The translations under genes were made by a program, and so were the position numbers. A stretch of DNA of 64,000 bases from Pterobdella sp. o SKG-2022 (lineage: Eukaryota; Annelida; Clitellata; Hirudinida; Piscicolidae), in assembly GCA_964035795.1 (NCBI GenBank), contig OZ038321.1, forward strand, positions 11,931,093 through 11,995,092, given 5' to 3'. This document shows positions 1 to 15,900 of the stretch, piece after piece. How positions within the stretch are numbered: the first letter of the stretch is position 1; each line of letters begins with the position of its first letter. The notes under the pieces are model-generated. The model ran no database searches and had not been told where the DNA came from. It saw nothing but the letters and a program-made list of their open reading frames with translations.

Positions 1-150
1 AAATGGTTTGGAAGTCTTGTGGCTTTAGAAGTGCTTCTAGTGGGTCCATGAAATACTGATTAAGTAGTATATGGTATGAAAATAAAATTCAACTGCTAAC
101 GTGTTTTCATTTCAAAACGTCAACATTCAAGTCCATTTAAACATGAGTCT

Positions 151-404
<254 letters not shown>

Positions 405-421
405 CAGCCAGTTAGAAAAAC

Positions 422-3104
422 CTGTTTAATCATCTTGAGAGCATCAATAAAGTTGTGCTCAGTCACAGCCAACTCTCTTATGCATAGTTCCCTCTTTAGC
501 ATGGGCTGAGGGTCCTACAACATATGTAAGATAACTTTAATGCTTGAAAATAAATGTGGTAAAATATATGGAAAGCTACTTTTATTGAAACAAAATTTTT
601 GAAATACAAGACATAAAAATAACGTTCTGTTTCATGGATAACTGACTTTGATAATTAATTATAAATCGTTTCTTATATATTCTTTTCAGAAAAATAACTA
701 CTTACATCTTTCAGATTAGGATGTTAAAAATGCCAATAAATAAATATACTATAAAATATAGTTAAGCAATTCAGTTAAGATTGTTCAAGCTACTAAACTG
801 ATTTTAAGGTAGTCAAAGTACCTTTAAGACATCTGACAGATAAGGCATTCAACTACCAAAAAAATTCATATTTACTCATTTTATGTTTTTATTTAACTCT
901 CATAATTAAGTTTGAAATAACTAAACTAAAAGCTTTTGTCTTCAATAAATAAATATATATACATATCATCCTCATAGTTTAATGCCAGTTATTATAAATT
1001 GCTTAGGTTTTCATCCATACTGTTCTGAGTCATAACTATGTATAAAAATCGACATGCCCTGATGAAGATATCACCTTTAAGCCAAACGCTCTAGCCATTG
1101 AATTACATTAGCAGCTGAAAAGATATACTCACACGTGGGGCATTCACTGGCTGGAAGTCAACTAATCTACCATACACATCTCCTTCGTGTCGGTCATGTG
1201 ACGTTTTGGTGTTTTTTGATTGGTCGTTGTGATGGTTGTGTAAACTGTTGATTATTTAAATATAGGATAATAGGTGAACTATGTTTAAACTCTGTAGATC
1301 ATATTCAAACTACTAAGTAGCAATATTTCCGTCATCATTATCAAAGCCTATAATTTTCGTTTTAATTAAATAGTATTCACTAAATCAGTTTTTATCATAA
1401 CCCTAATAATCACCTTGTTTAATTACATATGGGTCCTTTTAAGATGGATTTGAATATGCCTATAAAGATTTTCATTATAAACCAAACAGTTGAATGATAA
1501 AAAAATATGTTATTAGATTCAAAAATTAATTTCACAACCTTTTGAAATCATATATTGATGACTGATTCTTCACATAGAACGGTCTGAAAATAAAAAATTA
1601 ATGATCAAATTCAAAAAAAAAAAATGATTTAATTAGCTCAAATATGTTGATAAAAAAAATAATTTGTTGTGCATGGGTGGGGTATTTGAGTAATGTCAAA
1701 TTGTGATAATGAAGATGATAACATACTGTAATTGCTTGTTGTTGTGATCTGATTGAGAGAGCTGAGATAATGTGTTTAAAACCTGTAAGTATTAAGCTTC
1801 AATGAATGGCATGGATGAAAACTAAGAAATATTCTAGAAATGAGGATATTTATTTTTTAACTTCATATTTAAAAACAGTTGTTTTTCTTAAAATAATTCA
1901 ATATTTAATGAAATTCAATTTAGAAATAATTTAATGATAATAATTATTCAAAAAAATATTTCAAAAGAAATAGAAAAATTTCAAATATATACAAATATAG
2001 TTTTTATATAAAATTAATATTATGGAAGATATTTACAATTTGAAGTTTTTTTAAAGTATTTTGGAGGTTAATTGGCAAAGTAAAATAAAATCATTTTCAA
2101 CCATTTTTAACAATTTATTAAATTAATAGCTAACCCAGTTGTACGAATAATTTCCAAGCTTTTAATAATGTTCAATACTTCAATCAAATCTTTCTATTTT
2201 ATTTTTTTCAAATTGAAATTTGAAATAATAATGGTTTTCATGTAAATATGCATAAAAATGTTTACTCTATCGATTTCTTGTTTCAGTATTATATAAAAAA
2301 CATAAACTTTTCCAATAATACCTTTGGAAGATCCTTCATTTCATACAAATCCATTGCCTCAAAAAGATCATCCTCCTTGAGATTGAATGTCAACCTGCAT
2401 GCATGCAAAAACAACCTGATGTTTTTGAGGCATAGAAACTGTTGAAAAGGTTTTTAGTGATGTAGTTTAGTAAATAAAAATTTTAAATCGAAGTAACCTT
2501 GATCAAATTACATTGTTAAAAGTAAATATGAAAATTATCTATTTTTCATAACAGTGGTGCATAAATTATAACTATTGCTGTTATAATAAAGTACAAAGTG
2601 TAATAAACTGCCATCTCAAAAAAGAAAAATCAAATGATATAAAATTGGAAAAAACTTCCTAATATTATTCATAAAAAGAATACATTCAATAGAGATGAAA
2701 ATATTTTAAAACTGAACTTGTTAAATATTAACGTAATTTAAGTGTTATTGGTTCTTTTCAAGTAATAATAAATTTCTTCATTCAAACTTATGAAATTTAT
2801 TCAAAAAAAATTTTAACTTAAAATATGATAATTGAAGAATATTTTTAAATTATGTTCATAGTACTTGAATGGGCATTTTAAGCTTTTATTTACTAACTTG
2901 TGGCATCTGTGAGCGGTGAGAATATTCGTTAGCATCAATAGAAAATGGTGATAGATGGTTCGATAACTGACACAAAATGACTCCATCTTTTAACAAACAT
3001 CCAAGCTCATAGAGATCTGTAATGGAACACACTTCCGCAGTAATTACACCTGATCTCAAAAGCCAGTTGTAACAATTTTTGCAATCTTCCGTAAAATCAG
3101 ACAT
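422..3104 (-). CDS. VAV: VAV-family Rho guanine-nucleotide exchange factor, 5' part
   Basis: VAV proteins link receptor tyrosine phosphorylation to Rac/Rho activation in the cytoplasm. Five exons fit in phase: 3104-2898, 2438-2322, 1782-1727, 1244-1133 and 514-422. The first two encode an N-terminal calponin-homology domain; [20 protein letters not shown] and [14 protein letters not shown] match the VAV pattern in order. The fourth holds an acidic stretch with EGDVYGRLV, placed like the regulatory tyrosine region of VAV. The fifth ([20 protein letters not shown]) starts the Dbl-homology domain. The rest (DH, PH, C1, SH2/SH3) lies beyond the left edge. The ATG at 3104 opens the CH domain as in family members. 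The last visible donor is followed within about 20 nt by a long TAGA repeat. Exons one and two are the surest; the fourth rests mainly on phase and weak similarity. Confidence 0.88.
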
Positions 3105-3698
3105 TTGTTACACATAAAACACACGGCGTCTTATTAAAACCTTCGCTTTGACTATTTAAATTTCATCTTTATTAGTTTCTAGTTTTAGAATAAACAACCG
3201 AGACACAGCCTCTAAGACATTATTTTTCAAAACTGAAAATCAAAAAATAAAACTAAATAGAAATTCAAAAAATATTTTTAATAACCCAGAAACTTATTAT
3301 TCATGTTCTAGTTTCTATGAAAATAATTTTATAAACTTAATTAAAGAAAAATTTCACGGTTATAATGAAGGATATTTAATTAACAAATTTTTTAATTCGA
3401 TCAGTTTTTTATACTTTCAATGTAGAATAACACAAAAATTAAAAGATGTCAAAGTGGAGGTATGAATAGTATAGCTAAGCATTGTTTAGCTATAATGCAA
3501 TGAAGATTTTTATGCCATCTAATATTGTCAATTTTATAATATTCTTATGTGCATACGCAAATATTTTAAACGTGGCTAGACGTGTTAAATCACATGTGGA
3601 TTTATGAAAAGTGTTAATCAACACATATACAGTTTTGACCCTTATCTTAAAAGGTTATTATCAAAGTTTAAAAACATTGTTAAAAGTTCCAAGTAGGA
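3105..3698. promoter_or_regulatory. Bidirectional intergenic region between VAV and GALNT
   Basis: The start codons of two divergent genes are 594 bp apart, so both promoters and 5' UTRs must lie here, unless noncoding first exons exist elsewhere. The stretch is AT-rich. I see no convincing TATA box, CpG cluster or repeat. Role inferred from position only. Confidence 0.4.
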
Positions 3699-6012
3699 AT
3701 GAGGGTGCGATTTGCCGGCTCTGTGATAATTGTGAATAATAAAGGAATAGTAACTTTAACTGTTTCATTATTATGCCTTTTTATTCTACTTCTTTTTTTC
3801 CAAACACTATTTCTCAAAGAAAATGATGATGTTGTCGAGACCAACGTACTCTCAATAGATAAAGTATTACAAGAAAAAAACTTGTTGAAGTCGCAACAAA
3901 CTGATAAAATAAACAAGGATTCAATTGGAGAAAAAGGTAGCAAACTTAAAATTGATTTTCAGAAAGAAAATTTTAAAAGTTTAAAAGAGCATGCCGGCGA
4001 TTTCATCAACAATGAAGAAAACCAAGAGTTGAATGATGATAATTTTATGAACGAAAAATCTTTCGCAAAAATACGTGAAAAAAATGAAAAAAAAATTTTG
4101 GTAGAAGAAAAAAATTACAAAAAATATCCAAACGAAAATGAATTTTCAGGAAAAATACAAATGGCAATGGATGTAATCCCGATAAAAACAAGAAAAATTA
4201 TGGAGGTAGCCGCGAAATCAATGCATTTACCACATCGACCTCCAGATGTTCATTATAACATCAATGTAACTCTAAGTGATCTTACTTCATTGGACAGAGA
4301 GATACCAGACACAAGACCTCCCGTGTGTGCCTCCATAATATATGATTTAAGTATTTTCCCCAAAGTTAGTATAATTATACCATTTTTCAACGAAGCTCCT
4401 ACTATGCTTTTAAGAAATATCCACAGCATTTTAAATAGAACTCCTAATCAACTTCTAGAAGAAATCATTCTAGGTATGTTTTGTCGATTTTTTGAAACTT
4501 CACCAACTTTTGATTAATTTTTTTCCATGTTTTCTATTACTGAATATTATGAAAATTTATTCAGTTGATGACATGAGTTACGACGCTCCTCTTTTAGCTC
4601 CTCTAGAAAGATTCATCGAGCATGACTCACGCATAAGCCTCATGCGCAATGAAGATCGTTACGGACTTATTGTATCAAGAATGCGAGGAGCTCGAGCGGC
4701 AAAAGCTCCAGTTATATTGTTTTTGGACGCTCACAGTGAAGTGAATGTTGGATGGATCGAACCAATTCTCGACCAGCTTGTAAAAAATCCTAAACAGGTT
4801 TTACAGCCTTTCATTGATGGAATCGATAACATGAACCTTGCGTTTGCTCCTCCTAGTAATTATTTCAAAGGAACTTTTAGCTGGGATTTGAGGTTTGAAT
4901 GATGTTTTTATAGAGTATTTGATGAATTAATTCATTCAATTTTATAGGAGATTTTTTGAAGTTTGAATACTAAAAATTATAAAATTAAATATTAAAGATA
5001 TACATGGACTAAGCTCACTGATCATGAACAAGAAAGAGTAATAAAGACGGGTCAACCGTATGACACTCCAACCATAGTAGGGTGTGCTATTGCTGTATAC
5101 AAAAGCTACTTTTTTGAAATCGGTTCATTCGACGAAGGGATGTATGTATGGGGAGGAGAAAACCTCGAACTTGCTTTCAGAGCGTGGATGTGTGGTGGCA
5201 AAGCTGCTACAGTTACATGTTCAAGAGTTGGTCATGTATTTAAACAATCTCCAAACAAATTTGATGGAACGAAACAAAAAAAAGAAATAACAATTCAAAA
5301 AAATTTAATTCGAGTTGCAGACGTGTGGATGGATGGAATGAGAAAGTACTTTTATGCCACTACATTAATGTTCGATTTCAAAAGATACAAGCTAGATGAA
5401 AAAGATATAGAAACTCTCAGAGAACGAACAGCATTGAGGAAAAAACTTAAATGTCACAATTTTGAATGGTATCTTTACAACGTGTTTCCTGAAATGTTAG
5501 AGTTGCCCCCTATGGATAGTACTTACTTTGGTGAAATAATGAATATTCAATCTCGAGGTTGTTGGGAAATAACACCGGATTATCAAGTAGGAATGACTTA
5601 CTTTTGCTTTGAACATAAAATAATACCAAAAAATAATTTTGTCTTTTTAAAAAATGGCTTATTGAAATACCGAGACAAATGCATCAAAACTAACCTACCT
5701 GAGCCTCATTTAACCCTTGGTGAATGTCCCGAAGAAAAAGACATAGCAAAGTTTGGTCGATGGGAAGTTGAAAATAGAGGTCCCAATTGGGGGGCTATAA
5801 AAGTTTTTGTCAAAGATGATGAAGGCATTACCTACTTTTGGTGCATAGTACAGGTAACAAATGCACTGAAAAAACATAAAGGAGAGCAAATGCCCCAACT
5901 GGGACAGTGTAATATTAACGACGGTTTTCAACTGTGGTCATTCACTTACCCAGTGGATTTCACGCTGGTAAACGAATATATGAACATATATAAACAAAAT
6001 CCTTATGAATGA
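3699..6012 (+). CDS. Polypeptide N-acetylgalactosaminyltransferase (GT27), complete
   Basis: Transfers GalNAc from UDP-GalNAc to Ser/Thr of secreted proteins in the Golgi, starting mucin-type O-glycans. Three exons (3699-4473, 4565-4892, 4998-6012) join in phase to 706 codons. A type II membrane anchor spans about residues 16-38, followed by a charged, Lys/Glu/Asn-rich stem to about residue 165. The catalytic domain shows VSIIIPFFNEAPTMLLRNIH, the metal-binding DxH as FLDAHSEVN (about residues 313-315), and WGGENLELAFRAWMCGG (about 419). From about residue 560 a ricin-type lectin fold is suggested by paired cysteines and a final QLWSF. It is divergent: the usual CLD and QxW motifs are mostly lost, and the family GG(L/I)F is GCAIAVY here. 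The second donor, GTTTGA, is weak but fixes the phase. AATAAA follows at 6086. The paralogue cannot be assigned. Confidence 0.9.
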
Positions 6013-6085
6013 ATTATTGACCATAGAAATGTAAATATTTTTTGACATTCAGCTAATTTGATGTTCAGCTTTTTAACTAAATTTA

Positions 6086-6091
6086 AATAAA
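6086..6091 (+). terminator. Poly(A) signal of the GalNAc-transferase gene
   Basis: AATAAA 74 nt after the stop codon, the first canonical signal downstream. Confidence 0.6.
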
Positions 6092-6111
6092 ATGAGAAAT
6101 CTTGACAAGTA

Positions 6112-6117
6112 TTTATT
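6112..6117 (-). terminator. Candidate poly(A) signal of the BiP gene
   Basis: AATAAA on the minus strand, about 245 nt beyond the BiP stop. It lies just past the converging gene's own signal, so the two 3' UTRs would nearly abut or slightly overlap. Confidence 0.45.
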
Positions 6118-6360
6118 ATCGAAACAATCGAGGCTACTCATTAAGCCAAGAAAACTCCAATGAATTCCTAGAGCTTTTTAACATAAACCACTATAAATAG
6201 GTTTTCGACGCATTACATTTATATACAGATGAAAACATGAAATAGATTTAATTAAAGTTAATAATGTAAAAAGTGATTTGAAAATCAAATAAACGAGAAT
6301 CTGAAATCCTAGCTAAAAAAAATAACGAAAATATAAAACGACACAGCAATATCCAAAATT

Positions 6361-8901
<2,541 letters not shown>

Positions 8902-8931
8902 TTTGTCTGTAATTTTCAATTTTACTTTCAC

Positions 8932-8941
8932 CGTGGCCACG
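8932..8941. promoter_or_regulatory. CGTGGCCACG palindrome in BiP 5' leader
   Basis: A perfect 10-bp palindrome 31-40 bp upstream of the BiP ATG. It holds two CCACG half-sites; CCACG is the ATF6-contacted half of the ER stress element and lies within XBP1-type sites. Without a CCAAT at the right spacing its role is inference. Confidence 0.4.
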
Positions 8942-9101
8942 TTATTCGCAAACTGTGTTAAATGAATTTATGATAAATTTACTTTGTTAGCCAAATACAA
9001 CTATTAAATGATATACTTTGACGAATTCTTAGGATACCGCGTAAAAATGAGAAAGGTAAGAAAAATCGCAACTTAAGAGCGATTTCTTAAACGAAACAAT
9101 T

Positions 9102-9120
9102 CGTGTTTGAAGACTATTGG
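9102..9120 (-). promoter_or_regulatory. ERSE-like element, CCAAT-N9-ACACG
   Basis: On the BiP sense strand this reads CCAAT, nine bases, then ACACG: one mismatch from the ERSE consensus CCAAT-N9-CCACG that drives BiP in vertebrates. It is about 200 bp upstream of the start codon. Spacing is exact. A second CCAAT lies 32 bp further upstream. Confidence 0.5.
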
Positions 9121-9147
9121 CCGACAAACGCTACTTTCTCAATGTTC

Positions 9148-9152
9148 ATTGG
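9148..9152 (-). promoter_or_regulatory. Second CCAAT box upstream of BiP
   Basis: CCAAT in a GACCAATGAA context on the minus strand. The base pairs nine positions later do not match CCACG. A TGACGTAT (CRE/UPRE-like) sits at 9176-9183. Confidence 0.35.
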
Positions 9153-10296
9153 TCGGAATAATCCTGAAAATTATGTGACGTATTTTAGAGATGTGCAAGT
9201 ACGTTTCTAAATAGCAGAATGCCACGTAAGATAATAAACAAACAATAGAAAATAAGTTTGTAATGTAAAAATTTTTTTAAAACAAAAAAAAATTAAACTG
9301 ATAAATAATTCAAAAATAATTTATTAATTAAATCAATTTCATTAATTAACCCGTAATTAAAAAGTTCAGATGCAGATGTTTACTAAAAAACTTCAATTTT
9401 CTCACAGTGAAATATTCATTATTTTTCTATTAGTTTATCAGGTTATTATGTGGTTCTGATTAACCAATTAACAAGATAATGATTTCACTCTAGCCACAAT
9501 CAAACGAGTATATTTAAGAACACAAATAAATTTGTTTGAGATACAAAACTTTTCGTTGACTAAGTAAGATTTCAAGTATGGAAATGTTAATTTTTTATTT
9601 AAATGTTAACTTTTTATTCACTTGAAAATTTTACATAGTTAACAAAAAGCTTTGTATTTTTTATAAACTGTGATTATATTTTTGAACGAAAATCAATATA
9701 TATAATATATGCGTTAGAACCAATTAGGTTTGAAGTATTACTTCAACCTTTCCAACTTCTTGTTGGTACGGGTATAATTTATATTTGAAATTCATTAATA
9801 ATAATATGCCTATGCCCAAACTTAAAATGGATTTTTAATTTTTTTTTGAAATTTAAAACCTAATTTTTTTTTGTTTAAAATTAATATTTGTCAATAAATC
9901 AATAGTAAATAAGTTATGCGACGATAAAATATTTTCTAGATGAGCAAAACAAAGGAATAATAGTTTTTAACGAGTACCATTTGATGGGACTTGAAAGTTT
10001 TAAAACATTTTTATCTGGTAGTTTTACAGCATACAACAAATGAACCTATTTCTAACTTAAAAACTCATTTTTTTTCATATTTATTGACCCTGGTATTCTT
10101 TCAAATACCAATCAATACGTAATTGTTTCAGCATTACTGAGCTTTTTTAGATTCATTTTAAAACTTATTTATGGAATAAGAGAGTTATTTGAAATATTCA
10201 GTTTTAATAAGCTTCATAACATGAGAATTTTATATAAATTTTTCTTATAAAGAGCTATATTTTCTGATGAGTACAACATATAAAACCTTACTATGA

Positions 10297-10484
10297 AGTA
10301 ACCATCAATGTAACACGGTATATATAAAGCACTTTTCCTTATAGATCAAAGTGTTATCTCTAAATTAAATGTAGCAAAAACACACTGTGGAATAGGTGCT
10401 TATTGTCTGCTCACGCAATTTCGAACCCTGTAACTTTAGATATTTATTTTAATGCTTTACCGCCTAAGCTAAGCGGGCCGACAA
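10297..10484 (-). mobile_element. tRNA-derived SINE, near full length
   Basis: On the minus strand it begins TGTCGGCCCGCTTAGCTTAG (A-box region), has a B box GGTTCGAAATT, then a unique body with CACAGTGTG and TTTTTGCTACAT, and ends in AAAAGTGCTTTATATATACC. It matches the copy at 44713 over head, body and tail, so the two define one family. Confidence 0.85.
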
Positions 10485-11344
10485 AAAAAGAATAAAAACC
10501 AATGGAATCACGGATTTGATTGTGGAGGTCATCAGGTTGACCATAAAACTACCTAAGAAACCCTCAATCAATACATTCTTCAAAGTTTTAACTGCATTAT
10601 TAAAACATTGCAATTTATCAAAAAGTTTGCCGCTTAAACTAGTGGTGACGCTTTAGTAACAAAGTTATTTGAGCTTTTGATTTTGTTGAGAAAAAATCTT
10701 GAGATTTGAGAAAAGTTAACATCATTTTATAATAACCACAGAGATACCCTGCTCTTTATTTTGAATTGATTTGCTGTTAATTTTCTGGTATTATATAAGA
10801 TAACTGTATCGATACAGATATAATCATTTTTACTGACATTTTTTAAAAATAAGAATTTTTTTGAAAACAACACATATTCGAAGTTTAGTGAATATTTAAT
10901 CGTGACTAAAATATGAACCTTAAAAATATGATAAATTAGGACACACCGGCTTAAAAGCTCAGAAAGCTTTTAGATTTAAAAAAATGTTCATCATATTTTG
11001 AACTGATGATGTGTTCTCAGTAAATCGCTTTGTGAAATATAGAGCAGTGTGTTTTGTTTTATCATATATGAATTGTTACTTGTAAAGTTATCATCAAGAC
11101 TTAAATGAGTATCTCGTGTCAACGAAAGTTTTTACTTTTGAATATAAACTAATTTTTAATAGAAAAATTTATGTAGGATAACCGCCTATCGAAATCACTA
11201 TTTTTACCAAGGACCAATTGCAGCGCACTTTTTGGTGTATCGATCTGTTGAATATAATTGCATAAATACTTGTCAGAATGAAGTATAATAACATATATCG
11301 AATTGTAAGGTTAAAAAACAAAAAGTATTCATTTTAACAAAGAC

Positions 11345-11660
11345 ACGAAGCTTTTCGTAAGACCAGCTTACATTATCATTTTTGAATACTCAGCGTAAAC
11401 TCAATTTTTAACGTTAAACATACAAGGTTGTTTCAATAAAACAGAATATATTTAAATAAGTTCTCGTCGACAACCTGTTGATCAAATGCTCCTAATGGCA
11501 GCAAAAGATCAGATTGAACCCTCTCAACACAAACAGTTCCCGGGGTATGTTTGTCAGATATATGTGCACATAAGTCTTTTCCTCTCTCATTTCAATTGAA
11601 AACTCGTGCCCAGTGATAATGTAAAATAGTCTTACGAAAAGTTTCACACCTTTTTTAAAA
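11345..11660. repeat. Foldback-element arms, inverted pair
   Basis: CACGAAGCTTTTCGTAAGAC near 11345 and its inverted partner TCTTACGAAAAGTTTCACAC near 11630 flank about 260 bp. They share the core of the foldback element at 52640-52850. Confidence 0.55.
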
Positions 11661-12929
11661 TAAATACTTTGTGCTTGTTGACCTTAAAATTTTCCAGAAT
11701 ATTGATTATGATTATCGATGAACATTTGTATAGAATGAACATCATTAAATGACCTCTTGCCCCCATCTTTTTTTTTTGGAATACAAGTTTTTTTTTACAC
11801 CCGCAAAATTTTAACTGTTGATTCTTTTGCAAAGACTTTTCAAAAAGCTTGCATTCCTATAAATAAAAAATAAAGAATGAACATAATTGCTTTGGAAAAA
11901 AAATGAATCATGATTTCATGGCAATATTAAAGCGTGTTTACTCATCCTTTTCACGCACAGTTTGTGAAACAGATGGTTGAAAACAATCGAAAGCGATTAT
12001 AGAGTATATTATCAAGTTCATGATAATCAAAAACAACTGAAAACAAAAAGATAAAACTACAACGTTTCATAGAGCATCTGAAGATATCAATGTATGTCAA
12101 AACTTTTAGCTGGCCTTAAACTCTAGAACCTTATGTAGTTTTAAAGCTTAAAACTTTAAAACATGATAAAATTGGATTAAAATATTTTTGTTTTATACAT
12201 GTTCATAAAATGCTTGTAAATGCGCAAATAGCACATCTTTCCAGGATTCGTTTTGGAAAAATGTTTTTGAAATCTTCAAAAAAGAGTAAACGGAGTCAGA
12301 TAAATTTTAGTAAAAAATTTTTGATAATATAGAAAAACGTTTATATAAATAAGCATTAATTAAAATTTTGATTGAAAAACACATTATTCAAAATACACAT
12401 AATATTTTACAATGACTTCGCGATCAGGCAAAGAGTATTGAAGAGCGAGCCTATAGTTTATGAACCAATCATAGAATTTCAAAAAAATTGTGAAAAGTAC
12501 TGAAATAATCATTTTTTTACATTTGTATCTGAATAAAACTATATTTTTTGTTATTTGAAGAAAAAATTTTCTATTTCACTTCCAAGAACACGATATTCAA
12601 GAAAATTAATTTGCATATATTTGGATTGCTTTATCAGCGTTGAAAATCCACATTTGAGGTTTTATAAATAAATTTTAAATAAAAAAATATTCATTGTGCA
12701 TAATTTTAATTCTAAAAATGAATAAATAATAAATTATGATTAACTAAACTATTAACAAAATCTATTCGAATCAAACACTTATTAACTGAATAATGAAATT
12801 CTAACAAAATCCTAACAAAGCATATGATTGGTGCATAGCTGATTGGCTAATCTTAAAGAAATGTTTCGCAACTTGGAACTTCTTTAAATTATTCTTAGTT
12901 TAGATTTAAAAATAAATCTAAACAAAATT

Positions 12930-15900
12930 ATGGAGGAACAAAAATCTGATTTACCGGCATGTATTCTATTCATTATTTGGTTTTTACAAAAATTTAAATA
13001 TAGAGTTTTTATCTTATTTGATGTAAAATTTTAATTTTTTTGGTCAGGACTTGATGGAGGCTTTAAATTCCGTATACAATATATTGAATAAAGATGTAAC
13101 TTGTAAATCAGATGAAGTGAATTTAGTGCTGTTTTTAATGAAAAAATTGCCTCCATGTAGGGAACCTGCTTTGGAAGTTTTAAAAAATGTTTTACGCAAA
13201 TGTTTGGATGAAATGGTTCGTCGAAATAACAATAAGGGTATGTGTAAATGGAATTAAAATTTTGTTTAGAATTTTAGTTAACATTGATTCTTCGAATATT
13301 CATAGTAATATTACGCTTGAACATTAGAGGTAATATGTTGTTGAAATAAATATTTTTTTCAATAGATGACCCAGAAATTATGAACCTAGCAGCATTAGTT
13401 TATGAAATTGAAAAAACTTTTTTTGGGCTTATTGCTTCTGAGCCTTCATTTTCTTTCATAATAGCAGAGGTAAGTATATAATAAATAACTTAATCTAGAG
13501 AAATTGAAGGTCTAATGGTATCAGTAATTTAAAATTGGCCAGAAATTGGAACTAATTATGAAAAGTATTTTATCATATGCTTATGCATACTTCAATTTTA
13601 GTTCTAAAATAAGTTTGAAATAATTTGATATTCAAATGTTGAAACTGCTAGATCTGTCAATCAATGATATACATTATATAGTGGTCAATAGAAAGATTGA
13701 TTCTTTTGGGTGTGGAAACTGGCTTAACTGGACCATTGACAAACTTTGCACCAGTACAGCTATATATAAATACTCTTAGCAAAAGTCTCAAAAACATGTA
13801 AGAAGCTTCATAATAATTCTAGGTAATTTTATCTTTGCATTCAGCTGACCTTTATTTTTAAATTATTAATTTGTAAAAAAAATTATAAATGCATTCATCT
13901 TTTAATGATAGCAAATTATTTTGCATTTTAAGATCCAAGGAACAATTGCAAAATTGTTTTGATAGGCTGCTCAACACCCCATCAAACAATGCTGTTCATT
14001 TCGAATGGATTGTTGCTCAAATCAGGTCTTTATAATCATCAAAAATAGAGAAAATATAAACATCAAACTGCAATCAAGAAAATAAAGATATGACATATTT
14101 AATAACCAATAAAACTTTCAATTTAAAAATGTTAAATATATAAGTATCAAACAACAAAACCTTCAGTGCTGCCTTTCCAAAGGAGATGATAGGCAGAGTA
14201 TTACAGTTTGGGTTGAAGGATTACTACAGCAACACATCAAGTCCTCGACTCGGGAGAGTGGCATCAGTGCTCAACCATCTCGTCCACTCCAATGCCCTTC
14301 TTGTCCATCAATCACTCACTGATTTTCTCAAGGTTTCTTTTGATGTATTGTTACTTTAATGGGATAGTGGTTGCTAATAGTTTTTAATATATTTGTTATC
14401 AGAGTTTTTTATGTTTGAAAAATATGAATCATGTTTTCCCGCAAGTGGAATATAATTTATGATAAAAGTGAAGGTATATAATTTTCCCTAATAATGGAAA
14501 TAATAATAATAATAATAAAATCTTCACAAAATTTTGAGACTCACTGAATTGAATTGCGCTGATAAATTTGTTGTATCCTCATCATCATCAAACCATCAGG
14601 AGAGTATAGAGAGCAGCAGTGCAGAAGCTTCCCAAACTGCCTTGTTCTTCATGCACCTTTCATGTCAGTCCACCCTTCTCCTCCGCATCTTCATTTCCAT
14701 TTTTTTCACATTAGGTTTGCATGTTTTTATTATTTATTCAAGCTAGTTCACATTTGCGAATTTTTTTTGATTGCAATGCGTTTTTTTGGAGATTTTTTTC
14801 GGTATATAAAATTTTCATGATTCTTTAGCTCCATAAATTTTGATAATATTTCTTTATTAGTTGACGTACATTTTCAACTTTTAATCTTAAATTTTCTAAT
14901 TAGAATAACAAGCTATAGTATCACTATTGAAATTAACCTTAGAACAAACTTTTCAACAGTTGATTGGCCCATGCTTAAACAGATAATCACAAAAGGGCAA
15001 TCAACAGCAAGACTAAACTCACAGCAATTAATAGATTTGATGGTTGCTGTGTTGCTCAACTGCGACCACATGGTTGTAGGATTGCTTGATTGTTTGCTGT
15101 GCCTTGCTTGCAGTGACTTTGGTGCTTTTTCAGGTTGGAATGTATATTGATAGGTATAAGTGTAATTTAAGTTATGGATATTGTCTGTAATAAAGTGTTT
15201 TTATAGCTTTTTATTTAAGCGCAATTTTTTTAGAAAAGCTTCTATTTTGTGTTTGCTTCATTTCATTTGCTCATCCAACTAGCACAGAAATGAGTGTAAA
15301 ACGTGAATGGTGAAAACCAAAAATTTAAAATAATCTTTAATGTTACTATTTGAGAACAATATTATTGATCGACAGAAAATATAAAGATGAATAAAAAGAG
15401 TGAGGGGAAAGTAAAAGTGGAAAGCAATGAGACAGAGGTTGAAAGAAACACCAGTGCTTTCTGCTGTAGGCTCATTGTAAGACTTTTTATTCAGTTATTC
15501 AAATTTTAATGATAAAAAAGTCGTTTTAAGCAGTAATTCTACTAGTAGATATAATAATTATACTAATAATTTGGAACTGATTTAATAATATTTGTCATAT
15601 TCAATATTTTATGATTATATTTTTTTTTATTTTACAAGCAAAAATGGAGAAAATTTCAAGATGAATTTATTATCAAAAAAAACTATAATCTTCAATAATT
15701 TAAGCCTCAATATGAATCATTAGTTTCCAAATAAATATAAAATTAATAAAATAGATATTAATAAAAATATAGTGATATACGATTGAAACAGAGCAGTCTC
15801 AGCACACGCATTTCTTCATTAACTGTCAATGAAATGAATCTAAGCAACTCGTTGAATAATGATTTGAAATCATTTTCAAAACTTCTCAAACCCCCCTTTA

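Larger units (their letters stand above)
9200..12929. other. Intergenic AT-rich DNA between BiP and INTS5
   Basis: No gene recognised on either strand. It contains a minus-strand SINE (10297-10484), foldback-family arms (about 11345-11385 and 11628-11660) and, at 12736-12800, a short repeat with a second copy near 32466-32530. The open frame at 11644-11832 (-) is lysine-rich and overlaps a foldback arm; not credible as a gene. Confidence 0.7.

Noticed and set aside
2248..2445. Plus-strand 65-codon frame
   Set aside because: Shadow of the VAV CH-domain exon on the opposite strand.
10261..10290. CTGATGAGTAC as a hammerhead ribozyme core
   Set aside because: No GAAA core or pairing stems in the right place.
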